In this document: piece after piece, positions 32,530-43,859 of the stretch
Position numbering within the stretch: the first letter of the stretch is position 1
Layout of the letters: each line of letters starts with the position of its first letter
Assembly (NCBI GenBank): GCA_030765065.1
Contig: CM060986.1
Span: forward strand, 80,221,573 to 80,285,572
Source of the DNA: Deroplatys truncata
Taxonomy: Eukaryota; Arthropoda; Insecta; Mantodea; Mantidae
Direction: 5' to 3'
DNA: 64,000 nt
Program-made: the position numbers and the translations under genes
The notes under the pieces: model-generated
The model's input: the letters and a program-made list of their open reading frames with translations, nothing else
What the model was told of the DNA's origin: nothing
Database searches by the model: none

Positions 32530-33435
32530 TTTTTGTTTGGTAACGCAATTCTCTTATTATCTATAGGTACACCAATGTTTCTGTCTCCCAAATAAAACCT
32601 CAAATTAAATTGAAAGTCGCATGCAAAGAGATGTTTATAGTAAATGGTGTGGTTCATAAGCTCTTTGTATTTTCTCAACGTTAGCCGCACCATACAGTAT
32701 GACCAGGGCAGAGGCAGAACGTGTATAACGACAAGGTTTGCTCAAGGTTTCCTTTTCTCAGGGCGAACAAGTTCACAGAGGACTACCAGCCTAACCTCCC
32801 TTGCGAAGGAAGATTTATTCAACTTAACCGTGAATAATAATAATTTATTTGTTCTAGTTGGGTACAAAACCTGTGAAAGAAAATATTCCAACCCAAATAA
32901 AAAAATAAGGACAGCGAAATTAGTAAACCAAAATCGTCACATAATACAGCAAAGATTTGGGAAAACAAAAGTTTTCATTATTTACTGCACATTTTCAGGT
33001 GTATTAGCTGAATTATGATAAATTTCATGCTTAAAGAGCCGGGCATATTACTGAAATAGTTCAACTCACCTTTGAAGAATGGGTGTCTGAAGAATCCAGT
33101 AAAAACAGTACTTCACTTGTAAAGATTTCGGGTGAAGTCGGGAATGTAGTAAGAGGGTGTTGAGAAGACAGCCTGAAAATAAGGTTTACATTATACTACA
33201 CACGAATATTATTTGACCCTTCACTACCTACATCATTTCCCTGCTAGGTTTCCCCTGGGTACTCAGTGGATCAAGATCAAGTATTTGAAGGAAGAGTACA
33301 CTACTTCCTTGAAATTAGAACCTCTCATAAAATTAAATGTTCATTATTGCTGGGGTCTGCTGTAGGTAGAAGAGAAATAACTAAGTCTGGTTACCCAGTT
33401 CCAAAATAACAGTCGAAGTCTTTACTAATGATCAT
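32530..33435. other. No recognisable gene
   Basis: A 124-codon frame at 32,644-33,018 has no motif that I recognise and begins upstream of no visible promoter or splice context. Nothing else was found. Confidence 0.45.
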
Positions 33436-33441
33436 TCGTCC

Positions 33442-33680
33442 ATTACTTTCTTTACTGCTTGCCTACAGTAAGTAGTATTGTATTCCACCCGATATTCAGA
33501 TTTCGCCAGAAATACCACTTTAAAACTGCCTGAATATAATAATAATTAAAACAATAACAATAATAAAAAAGATCAAGAAGCATTTTAGAAATAGGTAAGC
33601 GTGCATGAACAGCTTAAATAAAAAAACGAAAAGTCGGATCAATACCAAATTGGTATTTAAATTGAAGTAGATATTAGTAA
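33442..33680 (+). mobile_element. HP1 5' fragment
   Basis: TTACTTTCTTTACTGCTTGCC with the arm ACAGTAAGTAGTATTG, then CAGATTTCGCCAGAAATAC, a TAA-rich expansion (33,536-33,570), AAGCATTTTAGAAATAGG, AAACGAAAAGTCGGATCAAT and CCAAATTGGTATTTAAATT. The expansion sits at the same internal site as the long (TAA)n of the 56.5 kb copy. Confidence 0.75.
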
Positions 33681-33689
33681 AAGGATCGA

Positions 33690-34825
33690 AAATAATTTCT
33701 AAAACTTGCTAAGGACTGCTAAAACGGAAGAAATTCAATGGAGTGGATAAGAACTTTCATGAATTATATATTTATGCGTGTATTTCGTATCACAATTATT
33801 ATTGTATTATTGTTTTAAAATACCATTTGTGTTATAAAATTTGCCTTGAGCATTTAAGTATTTTAAATTGTTAATTGGAATTGTATTTATTACTACACGG
33901 AGAGATAAGAATTGAATAACGTTGAAAATACGTTAAACAAAGTGAACGAGAAAGATTGACGTCTCAATCAAATAAATATTGTAATAATGGTAACAAAACG
34001 GAAGAATTTAAGTGGAAACATATAATATGATTGTAAATATGCTATTCTTATAATTACGTTCTCTATTCCATGCAATAATTTTTAAAATTATATGATTTTG
34101 TTTTATGATCGATAGCAACAAGATGATCCCTTAAAATGCTATTAGGATTGTTACAACAATTTTCACTGAGGAAGGAGACGCTTACGGAAAAAGCTGAAAA
34201 AGCGTGTTAATTAGCTATGAAAATTAATAAATATTCTTTATGAGAAGTAATAAGAAAAGTTGATTAAAGTGTACAAGAAATTAAGGTATATACTATGTAA
34301 GTAAATGTTTGATTAAATTCTTATATATTATTCGACATTAAAGCACTTCAAGAAATGAAATAAAATAAAACACGTTCTACAAAAAAGTTAAATTATTTGA
34401 TTATTTTTTGTATAGTAAATATCCTACATTCCAAACAAGGCAAACTTAAGATAAGATTCAATACCGTCACCACTTAGAGCTAGCAGAATTTTAAGTATAT
34501 CTTAAAATACTACGTACACAAACAAACACTTAAATATTTAGCTACTTGTTGTACACAGGCACAACGTTCCTCATTATTTAAGGTATAAAACAATTATTCA
34601 CCAGAATCTTAATTCCACCAAACTAAAAATATGTTTACAATATCAACTGTGCGAGAGGCGCATTAAATTCAAATTGAGCACCTGTATCTACAAGATCTTC
34701 GAGAACATCCATCAGAAGCTAACAGCGACACCTACACCTCATTATCCTACAACCGTACCCTTACTTTACTTCAACTTCCAAACCGTATTAATTTCATTTC
34801 AAAGAGCAGCATCTTCCATGCATGT
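33690..34825. other. No recognisable gene
   Basis: Very AT-rich, no open frame of note and no repeat match. Confidence 0.5.
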
Positions 34826-34834
34826 GGCAAGATG

Positions 34835-35005
34835 ACGTTCAAGAAAACTCCCCCACCCCATACTAGCCCTTACATGGAAAATTTTTAGTTTTTTTATTTT
34901 CTCAAAAATTACTCAAGTTTTTTATTTGGAAAATAAAGTTCATATCTTGAACTATTTGGAAACAGCATGTGGAGTGCCCTTTTTTGGTTAATCTTTTTGT
35001 AATAT
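34835..35005 (+). mobile_element. HP1 internal fragment
   Basis: GACGTTCAAGAAAACTCCCCC, CCTTACATGGAAAATTTTT, TTTTATTTTCTCAAAAATTA and ATATCTTGAACTATTTGG follow HP1 order. Both ends are missing. Confidence 0.6.
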
Positions 35006-35300
35006 TAAACTACAAGGAAGCCTTAGCAAATAGGCGGAAAGTTGCTAGTGAGAAGCTGAGATTATACAGCACAGATAATTTATTTTAAACTTTTCGTAAT
35101 GGTAGTCATTTAAATATTCCATGTTAAAATATTCTATCCTAAATTACATCCTTCCTTTCATCGCAAGAGCTTCTTACCACGAATAAACATTTGAGTATGA
35201 CTAAACACGTTTGCTTAATTTGAAATCATTCCTAAAAAAACATGTCATGAGTAAAGTAATATGGATAGAGGAATACCTTTTAAATGGGCACTGTAACATA

Positions 35301-36325
35301 TACGAGAGCAACACTGAAAATGTTTAAAAAATTAAACCAGGATTAGCTTAAAAAATTAAATGATTTTGTTGTTTCCTAATATCCATCTTTAATCTCAATA
35401 CGTTTTTACATTTGATGAAACCAGTTCTTAAAGCAATCAGATACAACTCTATTTGAGGCACTTCAGAAACCAGGTTTTATAATATTCCATTGCTTCATAT
35501 GATGACGAAAAAGTAATTCCACGCATTTTATCTTTAGTTTTTGGAAACGAAAAGAAATCACAATATCAGGGCTGTAGGTGGAGGGTTCCATGGTGCTGAC
35601 CTTTAGGTCACCCAGATACTCAGTGTTAATTTTGTTGTATGCGACGATGTATTGTCATGATGTAACATAATTTTTTGTTTTGGGTATTTTTTTCAAAACT
35701 TGAAGTAAACAAAACTTTGTGTACCAATCGACAGTATATCTTCTAATGCTATAGTAGTAATATGACCCTTTTAGAAAAGAAAGCTATCAACCATGTTTTT
35801 AATAGTACTGCGAATTCGTCTACTTTTGCAGGCTTATATTCTGTTCGAAAGACCCATTGAACGGATTGATTTTTCTGTTCAGACTCATAACTATAGATTC
35901 AAGATTGATCACCAGTAACGATATTCCAAACCAAATTTGAAGTGACACCTTTCCAGAGTTTTTTTGTACCAATCAATGCGTTACTTTTGATCGGAAGTCG
36001 GTTTATGTGGAATCCATCGACAACAAACTTTTCTCACGTTTAACTGTTGATGTAAAATGTTTTGGATTTGACTCATATCAACACCTAATGTCGCCCGAAT
36101 AAATTCATAAGATGTCAGTCAATCTTCAAGCATTGCTCAAACAGCGGAAATATTTTAATCAATAACAGAAATTTTTGGGTATTCTTCACGAAATTCATCA
36201 CTAAGAAAAAACCGATCTCTTTGAATTCGCTGTACCAATTATGAATTTTGCCTTAGATGAATTTCTTCGCTAAATGCATTTCTAAGCAAATATGACACTT
36301 GCTAATACTAAATTTTTATATAATA
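35301..36325 (-). mobile_element. Mariner-like transposon, second type, decayed
   Basis: The left end TACGAGAGCA directly follows TA (35,299-35,300), the same terminal ten bases as the 16.13 kb mariner. Minus-strand translation gives HNWYSEFKE, FVVDGFHINRLPIKS (helix-turn-helix to linker), WNIVTGDQSWIYSYESE-like sequence with QSVQWVF (first Asp block, TGDExWIYSY), and near the end a CDFFSFPKTKDKMRG block (third Asp, normally DFFLFPKLK). The middle catalytic block is missing, and stops and frameshifts are many. The right end is near GCTAATACTA at about 36,325. It encodes a different transposase from the 16 kb copy. Confidence 0.72.
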
Positions 36326-36329
36326 GGAA

Positions 36330-36435
36330 TTAGATAGTTAAGAAATTAATTTTACCTATAGTAATAATAAAAACAATTTAGATCCAAAAGTTATAGGTGA
36401 CAATTAAAAGTAACTAAAAATGAAATAAAAATATA
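36330..36435. other. No recognisable feature
   Basis: Short AT-rich spacer between the mariner remnant and the LINE tail. Confidence 0.5.
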
Positions 36436-36439
36436 AACA

Positions 36440-36835
36440 GACATTCACAGTGACATTAGAAACGAGGATTAACATTCTTGGACATAATAAAAGAATGAGC
36501 TCAAACTCACAAAACAAATACGGGAATTCTACGAAAATAGAAATAAAGGACAAGTAGATACTATGAAGTGGATTGGTGAAGTAAAAAATGACTTAATAGA
36601 AATGACTTGGAGAAATTACGCAAGGAGATATTCTAAACAGAGACATCTTTAGAATCAAAGTGCATAAGTGACAAGTTGAACAAGAGGTAAAAACCAAGAA
36701 AAAAAACTGAAGCAACATGGATAGACAAGAGGAAGAGAGCCCACAACCAAAGAATGAGACAACTATGGATTCAAAGGAAAACAAAGAAACGTATTAAGTA
36801 CTCTGCATTGCCCTACATGGGCTCATTCGCAATGA

Positions 36836-36840
<5 letters not shown>
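36440..36840 (+). mobile_element. LINE C-terminal fragment with (TAA)n tail
   Basis: Translation with frameshifts: TRINILGHNKRM, then WIGEVKNDLIEM, NRDIFRIKVHKWQVEQEVKT, a TEATWTDKRKRAHNQRMRQL block and WIQRKTKKRI before the stop. HIxRM, then FRxKVHxW, then ERKxAHxxRMxxxW is the usual C-terminal order of RTE-like insect LINEs. A (TAA)n run of about 55 bp follows at once, as expected for a 3' tail. Confidence 0.75.

Positions 36841-36892
<52 letters not shown>
36836..36892. repeat. (TAA)n microsatellite, LINE tail
   Basis: About nineteen TAA units without interruption. Confidence 0.95.
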
Positions 36893-37170
36893 CTGGAACC
36901 GAGAAGCAAAGTGCCGTGGTTTATGTTGATCTACATGTTGGACATATTGTTATTAAGTTTCGCATTCTACCTCTCGTGTTGCAGCTAAGTTTGTTACAGT
37001 AGTGAAAATTAGTATAAAGGCATAGATATTTGTAGTAAAATGAACATGTTCTGTTGGAATATTGTTGCATACATTATATGTATTGACAGATACATTCAAA
37101 TGGTATCTCAGTTGATGTCAGTAGTACAGTACAGTATGACAAGAAATCAACGATTCAGGTGTTAGAGGGT

Positions 37171-37189
37171 GGAAATCTGTATAAAGGCA
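37171..37189 (+). promoter_or_regulatory. Inner transposase-binding-type repeat, left
   Basis: GGAAATCTGTATAAAGGCA repeats the terminal motif 167 bp further in. In IR/DR transposons such as Tc3 and Sleeping Beauty the inner repeat is a second transposase-binding site. Confidence 0.75.
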
Positions 37190-38278
37190 GTCAGAGCTGT
37201 GTGGTGTTTGCATATGTACCTCTACCGCAGTCAGTAAACAAACGCCACTACTGACTGCTTGACATGCATTCCATAAACCATTGTTGTGACAATGCCATGT
37301 GGGAAATAGTTATCATGTGCTGAAAAAGGAAAAATCAGTGGGACTGTTTAGTCCTCCGATGCCAAGAAATTGATCTTTTGTACTTCAATGATTGCTTTGT
37401 TACATTGGATCCACAATATGGAAAGAACATAAGCTATATGCAAAGTCGAAAATTATCTGAGGTATCTAAACAGTTAGTTTTGAACAAAACAGGGGTCCAA
37501 AATTGTTGAATCTTCCCAACCAGTTGCTGATTTATACTTGCCAGTAATTTCCAGATGTGTAAGGTAATTTTGGCAAACGAGAAACATCTTCAATTCAAGA
37601 AAAAACTTCATAATTCAGCTCTAATAATCACTCATAAGATGGCTTGATTGGATTTTGCGAGAAAGTATGTCATAGACTTCAGAATGGGAGAAAGTGATCT
37701 GTAGTGATGAGAAGAAGTGTAGTTTAGTTGGGCCTAATGTATTTCAGTATTATCAGCATGATATTAGAACAGAGCAGCCAATAAGAACGAGGAGAAAGTT
37801 TGGTGGCAGAGGTGTTATGATTTGGGAATCCTTCTGCGCTAAAGGTAAATCATGCATTGCTTGGCTGAACACTAGAATGAACTAACATGGGTGCTAGAGA
37901 CATCTAGGGTGCTAGAGACATCATTTATTCAAATGTATGAGGACCTGGGGAAAGAAAGTCTTAATTTTGAACAATATAATGCATCTGTGCATTCTTGTGT
38001 TACAACCAAAATGTGGTTTGAAGAAACAGATATTGTTTTGCCCTGGCCAGGATGTAGCCCAGTTTTGAATCCTATGGAAAACCTTTGGCGAATACTTGGA
38101 AGACAACCTCAGGCCATATCTGAGCTGAAAAGAGCATTACCAAATTATTGGGCCAAAATTTCAATACAAGAAATAAAAGCTCCACCAAAAATGGGCCTAA
38201 GATACTTCTTAATGTATATAAGAATAAAGGTGGTTCGACAAAGTAAAAACAATGCAATAACCAGTAGGACAGAGGGTA

Positions 38279-38295
38279 CCTTTATACAAATTTCC
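38279..38295 (-). promoter_or_regulatory. Inner transposase-binding-type repeat, right
   Basis: CCTTTATACAAATTTCC is the complement of the left inner repeat with one change; it lies 174 bp from the outer right repeat, nearly the same spacing as on the left. Confidence 0.75.
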
Positions 38296-38479
38296 ATTCA
38301 AGAAACGCAAATGTCTTATTTTGTTACTCGTTTTACGACAGAAACTAATTCTGTCATGACCTTTATACTGCTCACATCTACTATTGTCATTATAAACTGT
38401 ATTCATATGCCTAAAAAGTTGTGCTTACTACCTTTCAGTAGGAAACGCAGTGCTTTTACACTGATTTCCACTACTGTAA

Positions 38480-38775
38480 GTCAAACCATTTTAACTTACA
38501 GGGAAGAATGAAATTCACACCCATGATACAAGGCTAAATTCAAACTTAAATTTTCCTAATATAAACTGAGTAAAGCTATGAATAACTTTGAAATAATGTC
38601 TGTAAAAGCTGTAAACATTTTTAATATAAGCAAAAATACATTTGGCCCATAAAATGCAATTCTGTGACATTGATGAACATTAAAAATGTAATATCTCCAA
38701 TGTTTAATAGCTTTAGTTTGTGTTATGGTGATGACAATTATATTGTTTTGTGTCACAGACAGGTATCAACATATT
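38480..38775. other. No recognisable feature
   Basis: AT-rich spacer between the Tc1 element and an HP1 copy. Confidence 0.5.
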
Positions 38776-38776
38776 T

Positions 38777-39571
38777 TTACTTTCTCTACTACATAGGGAA
38801 AGTATTGCATTCCACCCAAAAATTCTATACCCAGATTTCACTGAAAATACCTGTTTGAAGTCCCTAAATCCTTTTTTAGAAAAAGGTCCGTTTGTGTGTC
38901 TGTGAACAGCATAACTCAAAAACGAAAAGTCGGATAAATATCAAACTTGGAATTTAAATTCACTATCTTTATAAGATGCAACATGAAGGTTTTCAAGAAA
39001 ATTCCCCCACCTAGACTACCCTATACATGGAATATTTTTCGATAATTTTTATTTTCTCAAAAACGATTAACGATTTTGATTAAAATCTCATATATTTAAG
39101 ATATTTTCATGACAAATGAAACGTATATCTTGAATTTTCTGGGAATGTCTCCAAAAGTCTTTTCATTCTGAATGGCTTTTGCAAAACTAGTAAACCGTAA
39201 GAGATAGACAAAATGTTTTACACAGAAACGGTAGATCTCGTTAAAACACACACTTACCAATTCCGAGATATTTCTTGTTATTGGTTTGAATTTTCCAATA
39301 GTAATAGTTTTCCTCAACAGGGAATTCGTTGTTCATTTTTTTATTACTGGATATACAAAGAGAATGAAATGCTCCACATAGCAACCAGCTCCTAAAAGGA
39401 TTTGACAATCGCTTAAAGCCTACCATATTCCCCTTGCACCTACAAGAAAATTAGCAGTAAATTATTTCTGCAAATGTTTATCTCGATTAACTTGTAGTAG
39501 ACGTAGAATAAGTGTTGGTAAAAATAGTTTATAGAAGAGTAGAGAAAGTCATGTGAGTGTAACACATCAGA
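38777..39571 (+). mobile_element. HP1 repeat, full length
   Basis: Opens TTACTTTCTCTACTACATAG with arm GGGAAAGT, passes TACCCAGATTTCACTG, TTTAGAAAAAGGTCCG, AAACGAAAAGTCGGATAAAT, ATGCAACATGAAGG and GCAACCAGCTCCTAAAAGG, and ends GTAGAGAAAGTCATGTGAGTG...CACATCAG at 39,570. Confidence 0.9.
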
Positions 39572-39574
39572 TTT

Positions 39575-40718
39575 TTTAAATTGTGAATTTTTAAAAGGTA
39601 TTTCTCTTACTTTGAAACCCCCTGTTAGGTATGAATATGTTAATGCTGCGGTGGCAGTAGTAGTTTAATTTTATGACATTACATCATAATGCTCTTGTTT
39701 GTGAGCTGTCTCACCGTAGCCTAAATGGGATGGAGGAATTCTTCATTCGCGGTTAGACTTTTATTAAGGCCGAAACCACCAGGGGCTTGTAAACTCATCC
39801 ATCCACACGTTCACGGTAAAATGATGATGAAATGCTTCCTTTTTATTTGTTGCTGTATGATGCATGTGAAAAGTATACGGAAAGATACAGTTTCACGGAA
39901 TGCGCTCCTCGACATACTCATCCTCTGTGCTCAGCAAACTTTTGAGGAATATAAAGTACGCAAACCTGACGTTTTGGTGAAACCTCCGCAGCGAAAACAC
40001 CTTGATGCAACCATGATGATTGACGTACCGCAGCCGTGTTATGCAATTAATGATGTCAGCTCTTGAATTACCTTACCTACTTTGTTTGGAAACACAATTT
40101 ATACGTCAAGAAATTTCGTCTTATATTTGTTTATCCGTGACAATCTTATAATGGCTACTTTTACATCGTCATGTCACCATGGTAATAAATGACTAATTTT
40201 AAAAAAATCTCATTATTATTATATTTATAACAATGTACTTGCAATTAAATAATGAGATTTGTATTCAAAGCTTTCTCATGAAGGATATTATTGTTTTGAA
40301 AATCGAAAAATCCACAGTTTTCTACTGATTTCTTTAATATTCTTACCACACATTCAGAACATAAAACATATATTGAATACAATATTTTGACGATCTGTGT
40401 CAAACCGTTATTAAGATATTAATTTTTTATTCATAATTAATAAATTTTTATATATTAATACACAGTTCTCCTTGGACTCTATAGTATATCGTACCGCTCC
40501 CAAATTTTTAATTCGAGCTTCGTATACAAGCATAATGACATTGTTATGCTTTCTTAATTTTAAATAGTTTAAGAATAAAAAAAATTGTTGTATATCGCTT
40601 ACTGAATTTTTCAACTCTTTCAATATGAGTTATTGAAAAGAATTAATTTCAATTGAATAAGTTATAAATGTAATCAAAGGAGCATTTTGATAAATGAAAA
40701 ATGGTAAAAAAAACTAAA
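39575..40718. other. No recognisable gene
   Basis: A 113-codon frame at 39,725-40,066 has no known motif. The patch at 39,705-39,815 is GC-richer and could be an old SINE, but I found neither B-box nor second copy. Confidence 0.45.
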
Positions 40719-40721
40719 AAT

Positions 40722-41475
40722 CTGCTGTGACACATTTACATGACTTTCGTTACTCACTATCTTTATTAGTGGGTATACAAACTATTATTACCAAAGCTTA
40801 GTTTTCTATCCACTACATTTTAATTCAAATAAACCTTTGCAGAAACAGCTACATTATACATTTCGTTATAACAAAGAAAACAGCGACAGTCAAATGTTTA
40901 AGACCTGGACGGTATATGCTGGCCTTAAAATTCCATAGTTTCCATGCAGTCGTGAGAAACAACTGACTTTAAAAGAATGACAGTTATTGAACAATTCGAA
41001 ATTTTAATAACGGATATCTCAGAAACGGCTTATTCTACAAGAAAACTTATTTTCAGTAAATTGTGTGTTTTAAATAGATCTGATTCTTTTATGTAGTACA
41101 TTTTCGTCTATCGCTTAACGCTTACCAGTTACTCAAGGTTATACAAAATTCCTTCCGAATGAAGAGGACTTTACAGGCTATTCCCAGAAAATTCAAGATA
41201 TACGTTTTATTTGTCATGTAAATGTCTTTAATATATGGCGTTCTAATCAAAATCGTTTGAGCCATTTTTAGTAAATAAAACTTTTTTAAAAATGTTCCAT
41301 ATAAAGGACAGTTCGGGGCGAGGTATTTTCTTGAAAATCTTTGTGTTGCATCTTTGAAAGATACTGAACTTAAATACCAAGTTTGATGTTTTCTTATTTT
41401 TGAGTTATGCTGTTCTCACACACACCAACACCCACACCCACACTCCCCTCACACACACACACACACACACAAACA
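40722..41475 (-). mobile_element. HP1 repeat, hairpin end missing
   Basis: Plus strand reads the reversed tail GTGACACATTTACATGACTTTCG, then GGACGGTATATGCTGGCC, CTTAACGCTTACCAG, TCAAAATCGTTTGAGCC and TTGAGTTATGCTGTTCTC, where it runs into a CA-rich microsatellite (41,418-41,475). The 5' hairpin is not found beyond it. Confidence 0.82.
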
Positions 41476-41638
41476 CAAACACCCACCCACCATTAACCTA
41501 GAACCTATAAGATGCAACCAATACTGTACAAAAATATACAGCCATTAGCGTAATAACCTACACGACATATTTTTTTCGTAATGTTAGTCTTTTCTGAAAT
41601 ACTCCTGATATGTTTAAATTTTCTATAGTATGACATGG

Positions 41639-41795
41639 CCTACGTCTGTGGTGTGGCGTTGGTATATCTGTCTCACAATTTAGAAATCTCGAGTTCGAAT
41701 TTCGGTTAGGGTATTATCCGGATATGCTTTTTTTCTGGGGTTTCCTCTTATCCTGAGAAGACGAATGTGATATAATTTTAAGCTCTATGAACCCC
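41639..41795 (+). mobile_element. tRNA-derived SINE (single copy)
   Basis: TACGTCTGTGGTGTGGCGTTGG (A-box region) and CTCGAGTTCGAATTTCGG (B-box) at tRNA spacing, followed by TTTTTCTGGGGTTTCCTC, a variant of the S3 sequence after the head (GTTTTCCTGGTTTTCTC). Confidence 0.65.
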
Positions 41796-41878
41796 GGGCT
41801 TATTTATTTTATCCACTTCATTCATCGTCCGATAACACCTACACGATTAAAGAATATTAAACTTAAAATAAAAATATG

Positions 41879-42721
41879 ATGTGTTACACTTACATGACTT
41901 TCTCTACTCTTGTATAAACTATTTTCACAAGCGCTTTTTCTACTCTACTTCATGTTAATCGAGCTAAACATTGCAGAAATTATCTTATTGCTAATTTTCT
42001 TGTAGGTGTAAGGGGAATATGGTAAGCGTTAAGCGATAGTCAAATATTTTAAGCGCTGGTTGCTATGTGGCGCATTCCATTCTCTTTGCATGTCCAGGAC
42101 ATAAAAAAACAAATAAAAATTCCCATTTGAGAAAAACTATAACTATTGTAAAATTTTAACAAATAACAAGGAATATCTAAGAAATGGTTCACTCCACAAA
42201 AAAGTATATGACATAAATTGCGTTTTTTAATGAGATCTACATCTTCTGTGTAGAAACATTTTGTCTATCTCTTACGGTCTGCCAGTTATGCAAAAGCCAT
42301 TCAGAATGAAGACGACGTTTGGGGACATTCCCAGACAATACATTTCATTTGTCATGAAAATAGCTTGAATATATGACTTTTTAATCAAAATTGTTAGAGC
42401 TTCTTAGAGAAGATCAAAATTATCGAAAAATGTTCCATGTAAACTACCCTAGTCTAGGTTGGAGAATTTTCATGCATTTTCTTGAAAAAACCTTCATGTC
42501 GCATCTTATAAAGATAGAGAATCTAAATTCCAAGTTTGATATTTATCCGGCTTTTCGTTTTTGAGTTATGCTGTTCACAGACACACTCACACGGACCTTT
42601 TTCTAAAAGTGATTTTTTTATTCAGGGGTCCTCAAAACATGTATTTCCTGTGAAAGTCAGTATCGAATTTTGAGTGGAATGCAATACTTTCTCTACTTAC
42701 TATACGTAGAAGAGAAAGTAA
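41879..42721 (-). mobile_element. HP1 repeat, full length
   Basis: Reversed tail ATGTGTTACACTTACATGAC and arm ACTTTCTCTAC at 41,879-41,919; reversed hairpin CAATACTTTCTCTACTTACTA and arm GAAGAGAAAGT at 42,683-42,719. All middle landmarks are in order, including TGAGTTATGCTGTTCACAGA. Both termini are clear, which makes this a useful reference copy. Confidence 0.9.
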
Positions 42722-42724
42722 GTG

Positions 42725-43040
42725 TTTCTTGGTTTTCCTTTTCCCTTCACTGAAGGTCATTAAGACGACTTTTATAAACATCTGAATGTTTTTCCATAAG
42801 TTGTATGCAACTAACTCCATATTGCTTAATTTGTAATCATTGGAGAAGAATCAATGTGTTTATACAATTGTTTATACTTATACTGTAAAGGAAAGATGTC
42901 TCTTTTATTTCGGAAGCCACATTGGATGTTGGTTTACCATTGAAAAGTACTGTTCTTCCCGACGGACATAGATTATCGGACAGCCTCTAATGTCAATTCC
43001 CAAATAACTGAAATACTAAACATATATACGAGACTTTATA
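42725..43040. other. No recognisable feature
   Basis: AT-rich spacer. Nothing was recognised. Confidence 0.5.
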
Positions 43041-43043
43041 CTA

Positions 43044-43847
43044 CAGGATGGCGGAGATAAAAGTGGCCCGTTACCCGTTTGAATGCCAATGCGATATTTC
43101 CGTTGTATATTAATATACTTTGTTAAAATTGAATGTAGCTACAGTACAACAAGGGAAATTTTATGCAATATAATAATCGATGGTTAGCATTCTTCTGTCA
43201 ATATTTCAGTTTATTTCATCAGTTCATATTTATATTCGTAATCTGAAAAGAATGAACTTTCTCGATACAAGAAAGGATCCAAATGGTGGAATCATATGCG
43301 AAAACAGGTTCAATTAAGGAAATCTGCGAAATTTGCGGGGAGAAGTTTCCGGGTAGAAGATATCCGGCAAAGAGTGCAATACAGAAGTTAGTTAAAAAGT
43401 GGCGCGCTACGGGGTCTGTGCAGAATGTAAAACGAGAATGTAAACGGAGTCCTTCAGTTCGCACAGTAAAAGTTATTGACAAGATTCGCCAAAGAATTAC
43501 TCAAGGCTCAAAGAAAACACGTACATTGGCGCAACAGGCACTTGTGAGAAGGAGTTGCCAGCGGATATTAAAGAGCGGATATAACAAGTGTGATTTTTTG
43601 AAGAGCAAGGTCTGTGAAACAAATCCACACACAATAGTCGAACTGTAAGACATCAGCCGTGAAGTTGTCGCCATCGATATCGGAACTTTACGCCGTTTGT
43701 ATCTGAACATGATTAGATGTGTACAACTGTGTATTGATGCTGCAGGCGACCACTTTCAACATCTTCAATAAATGGCGAGTCCATCTCAGCAATTCGTTTG
43801 TCTGTATTTACTCTATACTTACGCGGGCCACTTTTATCTACGCCATC
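43044..43847 (+). mobile_element. Internally deleted DUF4817/DDE transposon with good inverted repeats
   Basis: Left end CAGGATGGCGGAGATAAAAG...CCCG, right end its complement with few changes (CGGGCCACTTTTATCTACG, CCATCCT), with TA beside the left end. The frame at 43,283-43,648 begins at the helix-turn-helix (MVESYAKTGSIKEICEI, GEKFPGRR, AIQKLVKKWRATGSVQNVKR, RRSCQRILKSG) and then jumps to the transposase C-terminus (LKSKVCETNPHT; further on, past a frameshift, IGTLRRLYLNMIR and CIDAAGDHFQHLQ). The DDE catalytic core between them is gone. About 804 bp; it could move only with help from a complete relative. Confidence 0.85.
43283..43648 (+). pseudogene. Transposase remnant: DUF4817-like HTH joined to C-terminus
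   Basis: A 121-codon frame. Residues 1-95 match the N-terminal DNA-binding region of insect DUF4817/DDE_3 transposases: Tyr-x-x-Thr-Gly-Ser-Ile, the FPGRR motif, and the serine-arginine turn RRSCQRIL. Residues 100-121 belong to the far C-terminus. The upstream in-frame codons TFSIQERIQ look like the true N-terminal extension but lack a Met in frame. If expressed, it would bind DNA without catalysis; there is no evidence of expression. Confidence 0.7.
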
Positions 43848-43859
43848 CTTAAGAATACA

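Larger units (their letters stand above)
36997..38476 (+). mobile_element. Tc1-like transposon with both ends and IR/DR structure
   Basis: Both termini are CAGTAGTG... flanked by TA (36,995-36,996 and 38,477-38,478). Each end holds two direct repeats of a GGAAATxxGTATAAAGG-like motif: outer 37,004-37,020 and inner 37,171-37,187 on the left; inner 38,279-38,295 and outer 38,453-38,469 on the right. The transposase is decayed: SDEKKCSLVGPNVFQYYQHD (first Asp), GGRGVMIWESF, FEQYNASVH (second catalytic position, normally QQDNAxxH, here Tyr) and NPMENLWRIL (Glu of DD34E). Stops and frameshifts elsewhere. 1,480 bp against the usual 1.6 kb. Confidence 0.92.

Noticed and set aside
32644-33018. 124-codon open frame as a possible host exon
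   Set aside because: No recognisable protein similarity; low-complexity Asn and Lys content fits AT-rich chance coding.
38220-38511. C-terminal third of the 206-codon frame at 37,891-38,511 as protein
   Set aside because: Beyond the Glu catalytic block the frame runs through the transposon's right terminal repeats and out into flanking DNA.
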